Shown: positions 8,580 to 17,579, numbered from the stretch's first letter. The stretch: 64,000 bases of DNA from Methanocella_A sp964548585 (GCA_964548585.1 CAZJRS010000001.1:1-64000); one strand, 5' to 3'. Notes: a model not told the origin generated them from the letters alone. Program-made: numbers and translations.

Positions 8580-9437
8580 GTGTACAGGATCATCTCAAAA
8601 TCCGAGCTAGCATTGTTTACCACGCAGCTGATAGTGGAGGCTCCGGACGTCGCCCGAAAAGCACAGGCCGGCCAGTTCGTCGTGGTCAGGACTGGTGAAA
8701 AGGGAGAGCGAATACCCCTCACCATTGCCGATTATGACCGGGATAAGGGCACGATTACCATGGTGATACAGCCCGTGGGTAGTTCAACAGGAAAAATCTG
8801 CTCGCTTTGTGAAGGCAGCAGTCTGCAGGACGTGGCAGGCCCGCTGGGCAACCCGAGCGAGATGATCGAAAACGGGACGGTCGTATGCGTGGGCGGGGGC
8901 ATAGGCATAGCTCCGATTTACCCCATTGCACGGGAGTACAAAGCCCATGGCAACAAGGTAATCTCGATCATCGGAGCCAGAAGCGCCGAGCACCTCTTCT
9001 GGGAAGAGAAGCTGAAGGCCGTCAGCGATGAGCTGCATGTCGCGACGGACGACGGATCAAAAGGCATGAAAGGCTTCGTGACAGGTCCGCTCACCGATAT
9101 GATGAAAGCGGGAAGGAAAATTGATCGAGTCATCGCAATAGGCCCCCTTATCATGATGAAGAACATCGCAAACACCACAAGGCCCTTTGCAGTTAAGACA
9201 ATCGTAAGCCTGAATCCGGTCATGGTAGACGGTACAGGCATGTGCGGCTCGTGCCGGGTGAACGTCGGCGGCGAAACGAAGTTCTCCTGTGTAGATGGCC
9301 CGGAGTTTGACGGTCACCTGGTCGACTTTGACGGCCTGATGGCCAGAGGACGGATGTATGCGGATGAGGAAAAGACAGCAGTCGAAGCTTACCACCATGA
9401 AAAAGACGGGGTGCCACTGTGCCTGACGAAGAGATAA
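8580..9437 (+). CDS. NAD(P)H/ferredoxin oxidoreductase subunit, NfnA/SudB type
   Basis: About 285 residues. It has a ferredoxin-NADP-reductase fold: an FAD domain (R-I-P-L-T-I-A-D near residue 45), an NAD-binding domain (V-G-G-G-I-G-I-A-P near 103), and a C-terminal Cys cluster (G-x-C-G-x-C-R-V ... F-S-C-V-D-G-P-E-F) typical for the [2Fe-2S] site of SudB/NfnA and dihydroorotate dehydrogenase electron-transfer subunits. The partner SudA/NfnB-like gene overlaps its end by 19 bases, so translation is probably coupled. The pair is likely an NADPH:ferredoxin/NAD transhydrogenase or a sulfide dehydrogenase-like enzyme; the sequence alone cannot decide. GTG 8580 has a good ribosome binding site. Confidence 0.85.
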   Translation: MYRIISKSELALFTTQLIVEAPDVARKAQAGQFVVVRTGEKGERIPLTIADYDRDKGTITMVIQPVGSSTGKICSLCEGSSLQDVAGPLGNPSEMIENGTVVCVGGGIGIAPIYPIAREYKAHGNKVISIIGARSAEHLFWEEKLKAVSDELHVATDDGSKGMKGFVTGPLTDMMKAGRKIDRVIAIGPLIMMKNIANTTRPFAVKTIVSLNPVMVDGTGMCGSCRVNVGGETKFSCVDGPEFDGHLVDFDGLMARGRMYADEEKTAVEAYHHEKDGVPLCLTKR

Positions 9438-10813
9438 TCGACAGACGCAAACAGATTCCTGCGCAAGAGCAGGATCCTGCTGAAAGAGTAAAAAACTTCG
9501 ACGAGGTAACAAAAACCTACACCGAAGAAGAAGCTATCTCAGAAGCAAAGCGCTGCCTCAAATGCAAGATGCCGATGTGTATCGAAGGCTGCCCCGTGGG
9601 TATCGATATCCGGAAGTTCATCACGGAGATCAAAGAAGGTAAGTTCGAAGACTCAGCCCGCACCATCAAAGAGAAAAACACGCTGCCAGCGATCTGCGGA
9701 AGAGTCTGCCCCCAGGAATCCCAGTGCGAGAAGCTCTGTATTCTAAGCATGAAGTGGAAGCCAGTAGCGATCGGACGACTGGAACGGTTTGCGGCAGAGC
9801 ACGAAAAACCCGGCGAAAAACCCGTCATCCCCGAATGGAACGGTAAAAAAGTGGCAGTCATCGGCTCGGGCCCCGCCAGACTCACCGCCGCAGGCGAACT
9901 GGCGAAGATGGGCTATAAAGTAGTCATATTCGAGGCGCTACACACAGCTGGCGGGGTGTTGACATACGGTATTCCCGAGTTCAGGCTGCCTAAAGATATC
10001 GTCGCCAGAGAAGTAGATTACGTGAAAAGCCTTGGCGTGGAGATCAGGCTCAACCAGATCGTAGGCAAGACAATCACGATCGATGAGCTGCTCACAGAAT
10101 ACAACGCGGTATTCATCGGCAGCGGAGCAGGCCTGCCGACATTCATGGGAATCCCCGGCGAGAACCTGTGCGGAGTATATTCGGCTAATGAGTATCTCAC
10201 CAGAGTAAACCTGATGAGAGCATACCAGTTCCCGGACCACGACACCCCCATCAAGAAGAGTGCCAAAGTGGCGGTGGTTGGCGGCGGAAACGTGGCGATG
10301 GACGCAGCCAGGACTGCCAGAAGGCTTGGAGCACACGTATACCTGATCTACCGCCGTGGCGAAGAGGAAATGCCGGCAAGGCGGGAAGAGATCGAACACG
10401 CCAAAGAAGAAGGCATCGAGCTTAAGCTGCTTACGAACCCGGTCCGGGTGATCGGTGATGACAAAGGCTGGGTAAAGGGCATCGAAGTAGTCTCCATGGA
10501 GCTGACAGAGCCGGACGATTCAGGTCGCAGAAAACCTGTTGTGGTAAAAGGCAGTGAGACAGTATTAGAGGTCGATACGGTCATCATAGCCATCGGCACC
10601 TCGCCAAACCCCCTGCTGATCAAGACCACCCCCGGACTAAAATCGAACGGACATGGCGGCCTGGAAGTGGACGACTTCAACTTCATGACCACTCGAGAAG
10701 GTGTGTTCGCAGGAGGCGATGCGGTGTCTGGTTCAGCTACGGTGATTAGTGCAATGGGGCAGGCCAAAGAGGCTGCAAATGCCATTGACGAGTACATAAA
10801 AAATAAAGGATAA
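9419..10813 (+). CDS. Glutamate synthase small-subunit-like flavoprotein, NfnB/SudA type
   Basis: The 464-residue product has an N-terminal Fe-S domain (C-L-K-C-K-M-P-M-C-x3-C-P and C-G-R-V-C-P-x4-C-x3-C) followed by two dinucleotide-binding domains: FAD (G-S-G-P-A-R-L near residue 143) and NADPH (G-G-G-N-V-A-M-D-A-A-R-T near 285). This is the gltD/SudA/NfnB architecture and pairs with the overlapping upstream NfnA-like subunit. In the first motif the usual third glycine (G-P-A-G-L) is Arg, from codon AGA; this could be a real change or a one-base error for GGA. No large glutamate synthase subunit is nearby, which favours the Nfn/Sud role. Confidence 0.88.
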   Translation: MPDEEIIDRRKQIPAQEQDPAERVKNFDEVTKTYTEEEAISEAKRCLKCKMPMCIEGCPVGIDIRKFITEIKEGKFEDSARTIKEKNTLPAICGRVCPQESQCEKLCILSMKWKPVAIGRLERFAAEHEKPGEKPVIPEWNGKKVAVIGSGPARLTAAGELAKMGYKVVIFEALHTAGGVLTYGIPEFRLPKDIVAREVDYVKSLGVEIRLNQIVGKTITIDELLTEYNAVFIGSGAGLPTFMGIPGENLCGVYSANEYLTRVNLMRAYQFPDHDTPIKKSAKVAVVGGGNVAMDAARTARRLGAHVYLIYRRGEEEMPARREEIEHAKEEGIELKLLTNPVRVIGDDKGWVKGIEVVSMELTEPDDSGRRKPVVVKGSETVLEVDTVIIAIGTSPNPLLIKTTPGLKSNGHGGLEVDDFNFMTTREGVFAGGDAVSGSATVISAMGQAKEAANAIDEYIKNKG

Positions 10814-10833
10814 CAGGGCTTGGTCCCTGTTAT

Positions 10834-11394
10834 TTAAACCTTATTTTGCTTCCCAAACGCTTTGATCATAGCACCGCATATCAAAGCACTCACAGCAGCC
10901 AGTACTACTGCGATGATGACAAATACCACTAGTTCTGTAATAAACGCCTCAACGAGCCATGAATTTATATCGGTTAATAAAGTCCCGACTCCCCCTGAGC
11001 TAAAATTCATGATAACGATCAAGCCCAGCTTGAAAGGCACACTGACAACCTGCGAAACGGCTCCGGCAATTCCACCCAATAACAGCAGATCAATTGCACC
11101 CGATGCATCTTTAGCGGTATACCAGGCAGCCAACACTCCTGCAAATACATATAGAGCAAAGATAAGTAAACCTCCCCCGCAGATAGCAATGCCTGCCAGG
11201 AGGACATCGGGTGGCAGTGCTGGCATACCTGTGGCATATGGCGTAGAATTCACCGACTGGTTGCTCACCCAGTCCTGTACAGAGGACTTATTCGCAGCCC
11301 ACTTAACCGCCAGTTGTGATGCAGCCCGGATGACAATGATCAAAACAGCGCAGATCAAACCTGCCTGCATAGCTTTAAGATATTTAGCTTCCAT
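10834..11394 (-). CDS. Hypothetical multi-pass membrane protein
   Basis: A 186-residue protein with about four hydrophobic segments (residues 10-28, 62-90, 103-130 and 150-178) and Gly/Ala-rich helices. No family is recognised. It converges on the NfnB-like gene 20 bases away. It may belong to the loose group of small archaeal membrane proteins of the DUF5518 type, but I cannot confirm that. Confidence 0.7.
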   Translation of the reverse strand: MEAKYLKAMQAGLICAVLIIVIRAASQLAVKWAANKSSVQDWVSNQSVNSTPYATGMPALPPDVLLAGIAICGGGLLIFALYVFAGVLAAWYTAKDASGAIDLLLLGGIAGAVSQVVSVPFKLGLIVIMNFSSGGVGTLLTDINSWLVEAFITELVVFVIIAVVLAAVSALICGAMIKAFGKQNKV

Positions 11395-11580
11395 ATAGAA
11401 CCCTTAAAATTCAAGGTAATATAATATCAGCATTGAATCTTAAATTTATCTATGTGCAATTAGATATCACACCAATGAACCGGAAATATCCCTATACAAA
11501 AGTATTTGTAGATTTTTGCCAATCGTCATAAGATCAAAGCCGGAACGATATACTCCGGTTTAGCCAGGTAATTAATTACC

Positions 11581-12435
11581 ATGACCATCGAAGATGTACT
11601 GCAGCGTCGGATGAAGGAGATCCTTCTCAAAGAAACTCCCTATGTGTTAGAGGAGGCCCGCTACGGCATGTTCGACCTGGCAATCTATGTGCCTGAAGAG
11701 GTATCATTTGAGGGCTTGACTGAAAGCTCCTCAGTCAGCGCTGTCAGGGCTTGTAATAAGTATTTACTCGACGGTACCTGTACCGACCGTAAAAAAAGCT
11801 TTTTAGCAAATTTTGAACCCGTACATGATGAGCAATGCCTGCTGGCCGGATTCATGGATAAGGCAGCAGGGACGATGATCAGCGAAAAGGAGTTGAACAA
11901 CCTTATGACTGATCGCAAGACGATTAAGACGCATATCTCCTGTAATGCCGGCGAACACCAGTGCATTTATCTCGAAAAACGTCTCAGCACCGAGCAGAGC
12001 TTTACCCAGGGCTTACGCCTCAGCGAAGGCCTTCACCTCATCGAGTTCAAAAGCGACCACGACGATGTGAACCGATTCCTCGAGCAGCTCCCGCACTACG
12101 CGATGCTGGCTGATTATATCTGGCTCGTACTGGGTAGCAGACAAAAAGAGCCGAAGTGGCTGCCCTCGTACGTCGGCCTGTTCCGGGAGACAGACGATGG
12201 CTTCACCCTGGTTAAAAACAGCGAGTACCACAAGCGCCTGCCGCCCTTGAGCGTAGACGTCCTCCGGGAAAGCGGCCTGCCGAACATCAAAGGCGAGCAG
12301 TACTATGCGTTCCTCCGCAAATGGTTCATCAACTCGATCTTCTACCGCCGGGAGGGGCTGGTCGTCCCCATGCATGAGCTGGATGGCGTTCTAAAAGAGC
12401 CGGAAAAGAACGGTAAACAGAGCAGACTTTTTTAG
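11581..12435 (+). CDS. Putative PD-(D/E)XK nuclease (MmcB/sce7726-like) with Cys-rich insert
   Basis: The 284-residue protein shows a split PD-(D/E)XK-type pattern: Y-G-M-F-D-L-A-I-Y near residue 28 and L-H-L-I-E-F-K-S-D near 150, followed by a helix with L-E-Q-L-P-H-Y and a strand Y-I-W-L-V-L-G. The second part resembles the MmcB/sce7726 nuclease family, where E-x-K is catalytic. Between the two motifs lies an insert of about 110 residues with five cysteines (R-A-C-N, G-T-C-T, E-Q-C-L, I-S-C-N, H-Q-C-I) that could bind a metal or Fe-S cluster. The protein ends K-Q-S-R-L-F, reminiscent of a short PCNA-interacting tail. Function is inferred only. Confidence 0.55.
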   Translation: MTIEDVLQRRMKEILLKETPYVLEEARYGMFDLAIYVPEEVSFEGLTESSSVSAVRACNKYLLDGTCTDRKKSFLANFEPVHDEQCLLAGFMDKAAGTMISEKELNNLMTDRKTIKTHISCNAGEHQCIYLEKRLSTEQSFTQGLRLSEGLHLIEFKSDHDDVNRFLEQLPHYAMLADYIWLVLGSRQKEPKWLPSYVGLFRETDDGFTLVKNSEYHKRLPPLSVDVLRESGLPNIKGEQYYAFLRKWFINSIFYRREGLVVPMHELDGVLKEPEKNGKQSRLF

Positions 12436-12485
12436 TCCAAAGTATAGAGACGGTTCTTGGCGTCACAATTCACATTATGCAAGAA

Positions 12486-13682
12486 CTATTTTTCCAGCCG
12501 GTTGGCCCTCTCACAGTAGTTGCAGTACATCCTGCCGCTCAGGATCGGCTCGCCGCACTTGCGACAGACGTTGGCATCAGAGATGGGAGCCCCGCCCCGG
12601 GAATCGAAGTTTCTCACCGCGCCCCCACGGACTGACCGCTGCCGATCTTCCTCCATGAGCTTCAGAACCTTCACCTGCTCCCTGGCCAGGTACTGGAGAT
12701 ACCGGGCTATGCCAAACATGTACACAGTGTCCAGCGCACCCGTGGCAAAGTAGCTGCCTTCGTAGTTACAGCACACCCCGTAAGCGATGCTGTCGAAGGT
12801 GTACGTCAGCAGCGTGTCGCCTTTCTTATTCAGCACAAATACGCCCTTGGAGGTGGTAGTGACAAATACCATGCTGCCATCCCCGGCCACCTTCAGCCTC
12901 ACGATCGGCCCGGGAACCTTCGTCTTCCAGAGTTGCTGCAGATTTTTATCGGTGAAGTACACCTGCGAGTTCGAGAATCCGATGGCCAGATAGCGGCCAT
13001 CTTCGGTGATTGAGATATCATTGATCTGGCCCGCATACGTATTACTTGCCAGCTCGTTGCCCCGGTCACTCAGGCAGTGCAGGGTGTTATTCATAGACTC
13101 GAGCATGTAGCTGAACTCACCGTCGTACGAAGTGTAGACATCGACTACCGGTGAGTTCGCGATGAATTCCCATCGCAACTGCCCGTCCCGGGTAAACATA
13201 TATGTCCTGCCCTCATCAGTCCCCACAATGACCAGGCTACCGCTTTGGGATACACTGACTGAAGATACAGGTTTCCGGAAGGTCCGGCTCCAAGTGACGT
13301 TACCCTTACGATCAAGAGCCCGTACAGCACAGTCATCGTAGCCCGCCACCACGATCGTGCCATCAGGATCCATGTCCACCGCGTTCAGCTTCTTACCTAC
13401 CCGGTAAGTCCAAAGCTGCTCCCCGCGCTTGTTAAAGAAAGAGATGATACTGTCTTTGGAATATGATACGACATACTCACCTTCATCCGAAGCCTTGACA
13501 AACGACACCTCGTCACCTGTCGTATTAGCCCACAGCAGCTTGCCCCCGAATTCCAGCAGGTACACGTCTTTGTCTTCCGATGCGGCTGCGATAAACGAGC
13601 CGTCCGGAGTCATGTAAATATGGGTGATCTTACCGTGAGTCTGGCGCTTCCACTCGGCGTTCAGTATCTTTTCCGGCTGCAA
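12486..13682 (-). CDS. Cytoplasmic beta-propeller with C-terminal zinc ribbon
   Basis: The 398-residue protein is built of about seven WD/PQQ-like blades, each with a G-S/G-x-I/L-V-V/A-A/V-G strand (for example V-V-A-G-Y-D-D near residue 115 and V-I-V-G-T-D-E-G near 155). The C-terminus has C-R-K-C-G-E-P ... C-N-Y-C-E-R, a zinc ribbon. There is no signal peptide, unlike the propellers at 24731 and 28857. It may be a scaffold for protein complexes; the partner is unknown. The gene has no co-directional close neighbour. Confidence 0.8.
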   Translation of the reverse strand: MQPEKILNAEWKRQTHGKITHIYMTPDGSFIAAASEDKDVYLLEFGGKLLWANTTGDEVSFVKASDEGEYVVSYSKDSIISFFNKRGEQLWTYRVGKKLNAVDMDPDGTIVVAGYDDCAVRALDRKGNVTWSRTFRKPVSSVSVSQSGSLVIVGTDEGRTYMFTRDGQLRWEFIANSPVVDVYTSYDGEFSYMLESMNNTLHCLSDRGNELASNTYAGQINDISITEDGRYLAIGFSNSQVYFTDKNLQQLWKTKVPGPIVRLKVAGDGSMVFVTTTSKGVFVLNKKGDTLLTYTFDSIAYGVCCNYEGSYFATGALDTVYMFGIARYLQYLAREQVKVLKLMEEDRQRSVRGGAVRNFDSRGGAPISDANVCRKCGEPILSGRMYCNYCERANRLEK

Positions 13683-13795
13683 TTCCCCTACCTCTTTTTA
13701 AATTTTAATAATGTTGTGGACGTAGAGCATAATAAGCATGCCGGTGCCTGAAATATTCAAAAGCAAACCACTATGACCTATAAACCGGTTTTCAA

Positions 13796-13970
13796 CCACA
13801 ACGACACAATTACTCCCCATGAACCACAACGACACAACGATGCTTTATCAACCACAACGACACAACGACACAACGATTTTTTAGTTAAGTCTTAATAGGT
13901 AATCTATTTTTATAGAAATCGTTGTGTCGTTGTGTCGTTGTGTCGTTGTGGTTCATGGGGAGTCGTTGTG
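13796..13970. repeat. CACAACGA repeat cluster forming a long hairpin
   Basis: Between 13796 and 13970 the octamer CACAACGA (or its complement) recurs many times. Positions 13853-13878 and 13917-13942 form a perfect 26-bp inverted repeat around a 38-base AT-rich loop. A second copy of CCCCATGAACCACAACGACACAACGA-type sequence at about 13815-13840 matches the complement at about 13933-13961, so arms can pair in more than one register. It lies upstream of the propeller gene and downstream of the DUF190 gene, and no coding frame crosses it. Confidence 0.85.
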
Positions 13971-14015
13971 ATCGCCGTGGTTCGCATTGGTCGCAATAAG
14001 TAAAGAGATCAATCG

Positions 14016-14342
14016 TTATTCAGGTATTTTTCTGGACATGCTGACTGGCTGGGTGAGTACGAGCCCGTGCTGGACCATGTTTTCAACGTCTTCCCGGACG
14101 CTCATGACTCGCTCGGCGGTGTCGGCGACCTCGATCACCACGGGCAGATCGAGCGAAAGTCGAAACACGTCGAAGCTCTTGACATCTTTCTCGTGCCCGA
14201 AGCCCATCAGGCCGCGATATACTGTGCAGCCGGGGAATCCTTTTTGCCGGAAGTAATCGACCAGGTACTTGTAAGCAGGCTGATCCTGAATCTTCGCGGT
14301 CTCCGAGACATAGATTCGCAGCAACATTCCATTCGAGAACAT
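14016..14342 (-). CDS. DUF190 protein associated with fluoride channels
   Basis: A 108-residue protein with the DUF190 pattern (start M-L-L-R-I-Y-V-S-E, middle G-C-T-V-Y-R-G-L-M-G-F-G, then L-P-V-V-I-E-V). DUF190 proteins have a GlnB-like fold and commonly accompany crcB genes. It is the last gene of a three-gene minus-strand cluster with two crcB genes, 45 bases downstream of the second. Its role in fluoride resistance is inferred from this association. Confidence 0.88.
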   Translation of the reverse strand: MFSNGMLLRIYVSETAKIQDQPAYKYLVDYFRQKGFPGCTVYRGLMGFGHEKDVKSFDVFRLSLDLPVVIEVADTAERVMSVREDVENMVQHGLVLTQPVSMSRKIPE

Positions 14343-14387
14343 AAGCTACCTGTATCTACGTCATCTATAATTAACATTATCAATCGT

Positions 14388-14741
14388 TTACATTATCAGC
14401 CCGGCGATTTTTAATCCGGCATAGGCCGCTAACAGGCTACCGATTACATTGACAAGAATATTTACACCTGCAGTGCGATAGTCCTTACTCTCGATCAGGC
14501 GAAAGGTCTCGAATCCGAAGGTCGAGAAAGTGGTATAGCCGCCCAGTATGCCTATTCCGATAAACGCAAACAGATCCGCAGAAAGGCTCATACCGGTCAG
14601 CACTCCGATGAAAAAGCTGCCGGTGATGTTGACGATAAGCGTTCCGAAGGGTAGCCCGTATACGGCTTGCAGCCGAGACAGTTGATAGCGTAATAGCGAG
14701 CCGATCGCTCCCCCTGCACCGACCAGGAGCAAGGGTTCCAT
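14388..14741 (-). CDS. crcB: CrcB/Fluc fluoride channel subunit
   Basis: A 117-residue, four-helix membrane protein with the family signatures G-A-G-G-A-I-G-S-L-L-R-Y at the N-terminus and G-G-Y-T-T-F-S-T-F-G in helix 3, whose Thr/Ser/Phe residues line the fluoride path. It follows the other crcB by two bases. Two subunits of this type usually assemble as an inverted heterodimer that exports fluoride from the cytoplasm. Confidence 0.93.
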   Translation of the reverse strand: MEPLLLVGAGGAIGSLLRYQLSRLQAVYGLPFGTLIVNITGSFFIGVLTGMSLSADLFAFIGIGILGGYTTFSTFGFETFRLIESKDYRTAGVNILVNVIGSLLAAYAGLKIAGLIM

Positions 14742-14743
14742 AT

Positions 14744-15121
14744 TTAAGCCCTCCCGGCCAGGAAGATAGCTGCCTGGCGGCCGATCAGGACGCCGATCAG
14801 CCCGAGAGCCAGATTAGCAGCCACGTTGAGGATAGCCAGTTCGAGAGACGCCTGAAGAGTCTGAATACTGAAGGTCGAAAAAGTGGTAAAAGCACCCAGA
14901 AAACCTGCTCCGAAGACAACCCGCGTCCGGGGGCTGAAGGCACCGGCATAGACCGACTCATACAAAAGGAAGCCCAGTAATATGCAGCCAGCCACGTTGA
15001 TGATTAAGATACCCGGCATAGAAGGAACCAGGCCATTGATCACGTACCGTGCGATGGCTCCGGCACAGCCGCCTGCGGCAACCAGTAAATATGGCTCAAG
15101 GTCTCTATGCATAAACTGCAT
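14744..15121 (-). CDS. crcB: CrcB/Fluc fluoride channel subunit
   Basis: A 125-residue four-helix protein with G-C-A-G-A-I-A-R-Y near the N-terminus and G-A-F-T-T-F-S-T-F-S in helix 3. It is the first gene of the crcB-crcB-DUF190 cluster. M at residue 4 (15112) is an alternative start. I looked in the 135 bases upstream for the crcB (fluoride) riboswitch and did not recognise it. Confidence 0.93.
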   Translation of the reverse strand: MQFMHRDLEPYLLVAAGGCAGAIARYVINGLVPSMPGILIINVAGCILLGFLLYESVYAGAFSPRTRVVFGAGFLGAFTTFSTFSIQTLQASLELAILNVAANLALGLIGVLIGRQAAIFLAGRA

Positions 15122-15256
15122 TCTTATCTAACGTATTCTCAATATAAGCTTTCGTCCAGTAAACGATATGAACGCAATCGATTTTGTTTACGGTAGGTTT
15201 AAAATATCATATCAAGCTATTTCAGTTCAATAATCTACTAAACGAGAGGTATAACA

Positions 15257-15766
15257 ATGAAAAGAACAGTAATTGCATTTGCTTTTATAGCTATAGCAGC
15301 TCTAGTGGTCGCCATCTCAGGATGCACCACACCGACGCCGACAGCAGCACCGACAGCAACGCCGACAGCAACGCCGACAGCAACCAGTGTACCGGTCACT
15401 GACGCGGCGCTGATCATCAATGGGTCTGTAGCTAACGTGACAAGCTTAACACTAGCAGATCTCAAAGCGATGCCGCAGAATGAGATCAACGCTTCGACCG
15501 TTAATAAGGCCGGCGTTACTAAATTCGTGAATGGCACTGGCGTTTTACTCAGCACCTTACTGGAAAAAGCCGTCCCGGCACCCGGTGCATCAAACATCAC
15601 TTTCATCGGTTCCGACGGGTATAACAGGTCCGCCAGCCTGGTGAATGTTACAGAAAGCCAGAACTCAACTGTAATCATCAACAGTGACGGCTCCCTGATG
15701 AACATCGTGCCAGGCCTGTCCAACAGCTACTGGGTCAGCAACCTGACGGTTATCACCATCAACTGA
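15257..15766 (+). CDS. Lipoprotein with Pro-Thr linker and molybdopterin-binding-like domain
   Basis: The 169-residue protein has a signal peptide ending in a lipobox-like I-S-G-C (about residue 23), then a low-complexity P-T-A-x linker of about 20 residues, and a domain beginning I-N-G-S-V ... S-L-T-L-A-D-L-K-A-M-P that resembles the oxidoreductase molybdopterin-binding fold (the SUOX-type domain), usually without cofactor in such short archaeal forms. Several N-x-S/T sites suggest glycosylation outside the cell. GAGAGGT precedes the ATG by nine bases. Confidence 0.75.
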   Translation: MKRTVIAFAFIAIAALVVAISGCTTPTPTAAPTATPTATPTATSVPVTDAALIINGSVANVTSLTLADLKAMPQNEINASTVNKAGVTKFVNGTGVLLSTLLEKAVPAPGASNITFIGSDGYNRSASLVNVTESQNSTVIINSDGSLMNIVPGLSNSYWVSNLTVITIN

Positions 15767-15899
15767 ACATCTTTCTGGATAGCGTTACTGCTATCCCTTT
15801 TTTTACCATAATGGCTGTTTGGCAGGCTCTCAACATGAAAAACCCTATATAAGATGAACAATATGTTTATAAATCAAGATATAGCAGAGGCCGTTTTTT

Positions 15900-17498
15900 A
15901 TGAAGTTCGATCCCGAACAGGTTAAGCTTGAGACGAAAGAAGACTTTGACCGGGCATGGAGTACCAGTGGCAAGTACGTCACCCAGCCGGTTCCCGACAA
16001 AGACTATTCCATCGAGAACGAGCCGGGTAAGGCACATCCCGTTTACGATACGCTCAACAAACTGAGGGAAGCCTACCTGTACATGGGCTTCGAAGAAATG
16101 GTAAACCCCATCATTATTGAAGAGAGCGATATTTTCAAGCAGTTCAACTATGAAGCACTGGCAGTGCTGGACCGCGTTTACTATATTGGTGGCCTGCCAC
16201 GGCCGAACGTAGGCATTTCCGACGAACGTTTTGCCCAGATCGGGGAAATTTTCGGCCACACGCTTGCCGATGCCGAGAAAGAAACGATCCGGGAAATCCT
16301 GCACAAGTACAAAAAAGGCGAGATCGAGGGCGATGATCTCGTCGCCGGCCTGGCGGCCGGACTAAGAGCGCAGGACTCAAAAGTGGCAGTGATGATCGAC
16401 CACGTCTTCCCTGAATTTAAGAAACTCGAACCCGTCAGCTCTCGCAAAACTCTGCGAAGCCACATGACATCGGGCTGGTTCATCTCGCTGGCATCGATGG
16501 TAAACCGCCGCACGACTCCGCTCAAGCTGTTCTCCGTGGACCTGGTCTTCCGCAGGGAACAAGAAGAGAACGCTGACAGGCTTCGCGCCTACCACTCGGC
16601 TTCCTGCGTCATTATGGATCCGGACGTGACGGTCGAGCACGGTAAAGCGGTCGCCGCCGGCCTGCTCAAGCAGTTCGGCTTCTCCCAGTTCAGATTCCAG
16701 CCTGATGACAAACGCAGCAAATATTATACCCCCGACACCCAGATCGAGGTCTACGGGTACCACCCTGCGCTAAAGGGCAGCAACACCAAGTACAAGGACG
16801 GATGGGTGGAGATCGCCACCTTCGGCGTCTACTCAGCCACTGCCCTGGCCCAGTACGACATACCGTACCCTGTCATGAACCTTGGCCTCGGAGTAGAGCG
16901 CCTCGCCATGATCCTGCACCAGGCAAAGGACATGCGAGACATGGTTTACCCGCAGTTCAAGGAAGAATGGGACCTGACCGACGCAGAGATCGCTCAAATG
17001 ATCTCCACGGAAAAGCACCCTCAGACGGCGGAAGGCCACGAAATTGCCATGGCCATCATTGCGACGGCCGAGCGTTACGGAAGCTCACCAAGTCCCTGTA
17101 AAATAGTCGCGTGGCACGGAAAGCTCAACGGCAAGGAGATCAGAGTTGTGCTTGAAGAAAAGGAAGAGGGCAAGAAGCTCCTCGGAGGCGCGTTCATGAA
17201 CGAGGCTTTCGTATACAAGGGTGACCTGCTCGGAGTTCCTTTGAATAATCCCAAGTACATGGATGTCATTGAGAAGGGCGTTTCCACAGGCATCAGGAAC
17301 ATTGATGCGATAGCGAACGCTGCTGCGAGAAACATCGAGGATGGAGTTTACGAGACGACTGTCAAGATGTCCCGGGCACCCGGGGACGTCTACATCAAAG
17401 TAGACCCGATAGCACTGCGTTACATCCAGGGCAAGAAACATAAGATCGACTTCCGCGGACCGGTATTCACCTCGATAAAGGTAGAGCCGGTCGAATAA
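15900..17498 (+). CDS. sepS: O-phosphoseryl-tRNA(Cys) synthetase (SepRS)
   Basis: The 532-residue enzyme charges tRNA-Cys with phosphoserine, the first step of the two-step Cys-tRNA pathway of methanogens (SepCysS completes it, not in this window). The class II catalytic core is clear: motif 2 V-F-R-R-E-Q-E-E-N near residue 217 and motif 3 G-L-G-V-E-R-L near 330. Length fits the family (about 535). The upstream region has two TATA candidates (15844-15852 and 15864-15873) and AGAGG at about 15885, ten bases before ATG 15900. Endonuclease V follows 81 bases downstream on the same strand. Confidence 0.95.
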   Translation: MKFDPEQVKLETKEDFDRAWSTSGKYVTQPVPDKDYSIENEPGKAHPVYDTLNKLREAYLYMGFEEMVNPIIIEESDIFKQFNYEALAVLDRVYYIGGLPRPNVGISDERFAQIGEIFGHTLADAEKETIREILHKYKKGEIEGDDLVAGLAAGLRAQDSKVAVMIDHVFPEFKKLEPVSSRKTLRSHMTSGWFISLASMVNRRTTPLKLFSVDLVFRREQEENADRLRAYHSASCVIMDPDVTVEHGKAVAAGLLKQFGFSQFRFQPDDKRSKYYTPDTQIEVYGYHPALKGSNTKYKDGWVEIATFGVYSATALAQYDIPYPVMNLGLGVERLAMILHQAKDMRDMVYPQFKEEWDLTDAEIAQMISTEKHPQTAEGHEIAMAIIATAERYGSSPSPCKIVAWHGKLNGKEIRVVLEEKEEGKKLLGGAFMNEAFVYKGDLLGVPLNNPKYMDVIEKGVSTGIRNIDAIANAAARNIEDGVYETTVKMSRAPGDVYIKVDPIALRYIQGKKHKIDFRGPVFTSIKVEPVE

Positions 17499-17579
17499 AC
17501 GGTTAACCTGTCGTTGATCAATACCAGCGACAGGCCACATTTTTCTTTATAATGTAAAACGGGACTCCTCTTAACATAG

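Noticed and set aside
13796..13970. CRISPR array
   Set aside because: Repeats are 8 bp and adjacent with no unique spacers of regular length, and no cas genes are near.
15122..15256. Fluoride (crcB) riboswitch upstream of the channel genes
   Set aside because: I did not find the conserved core of that riboswitch in the upstream region by reading; a model search is needed to exclude a divergent form.
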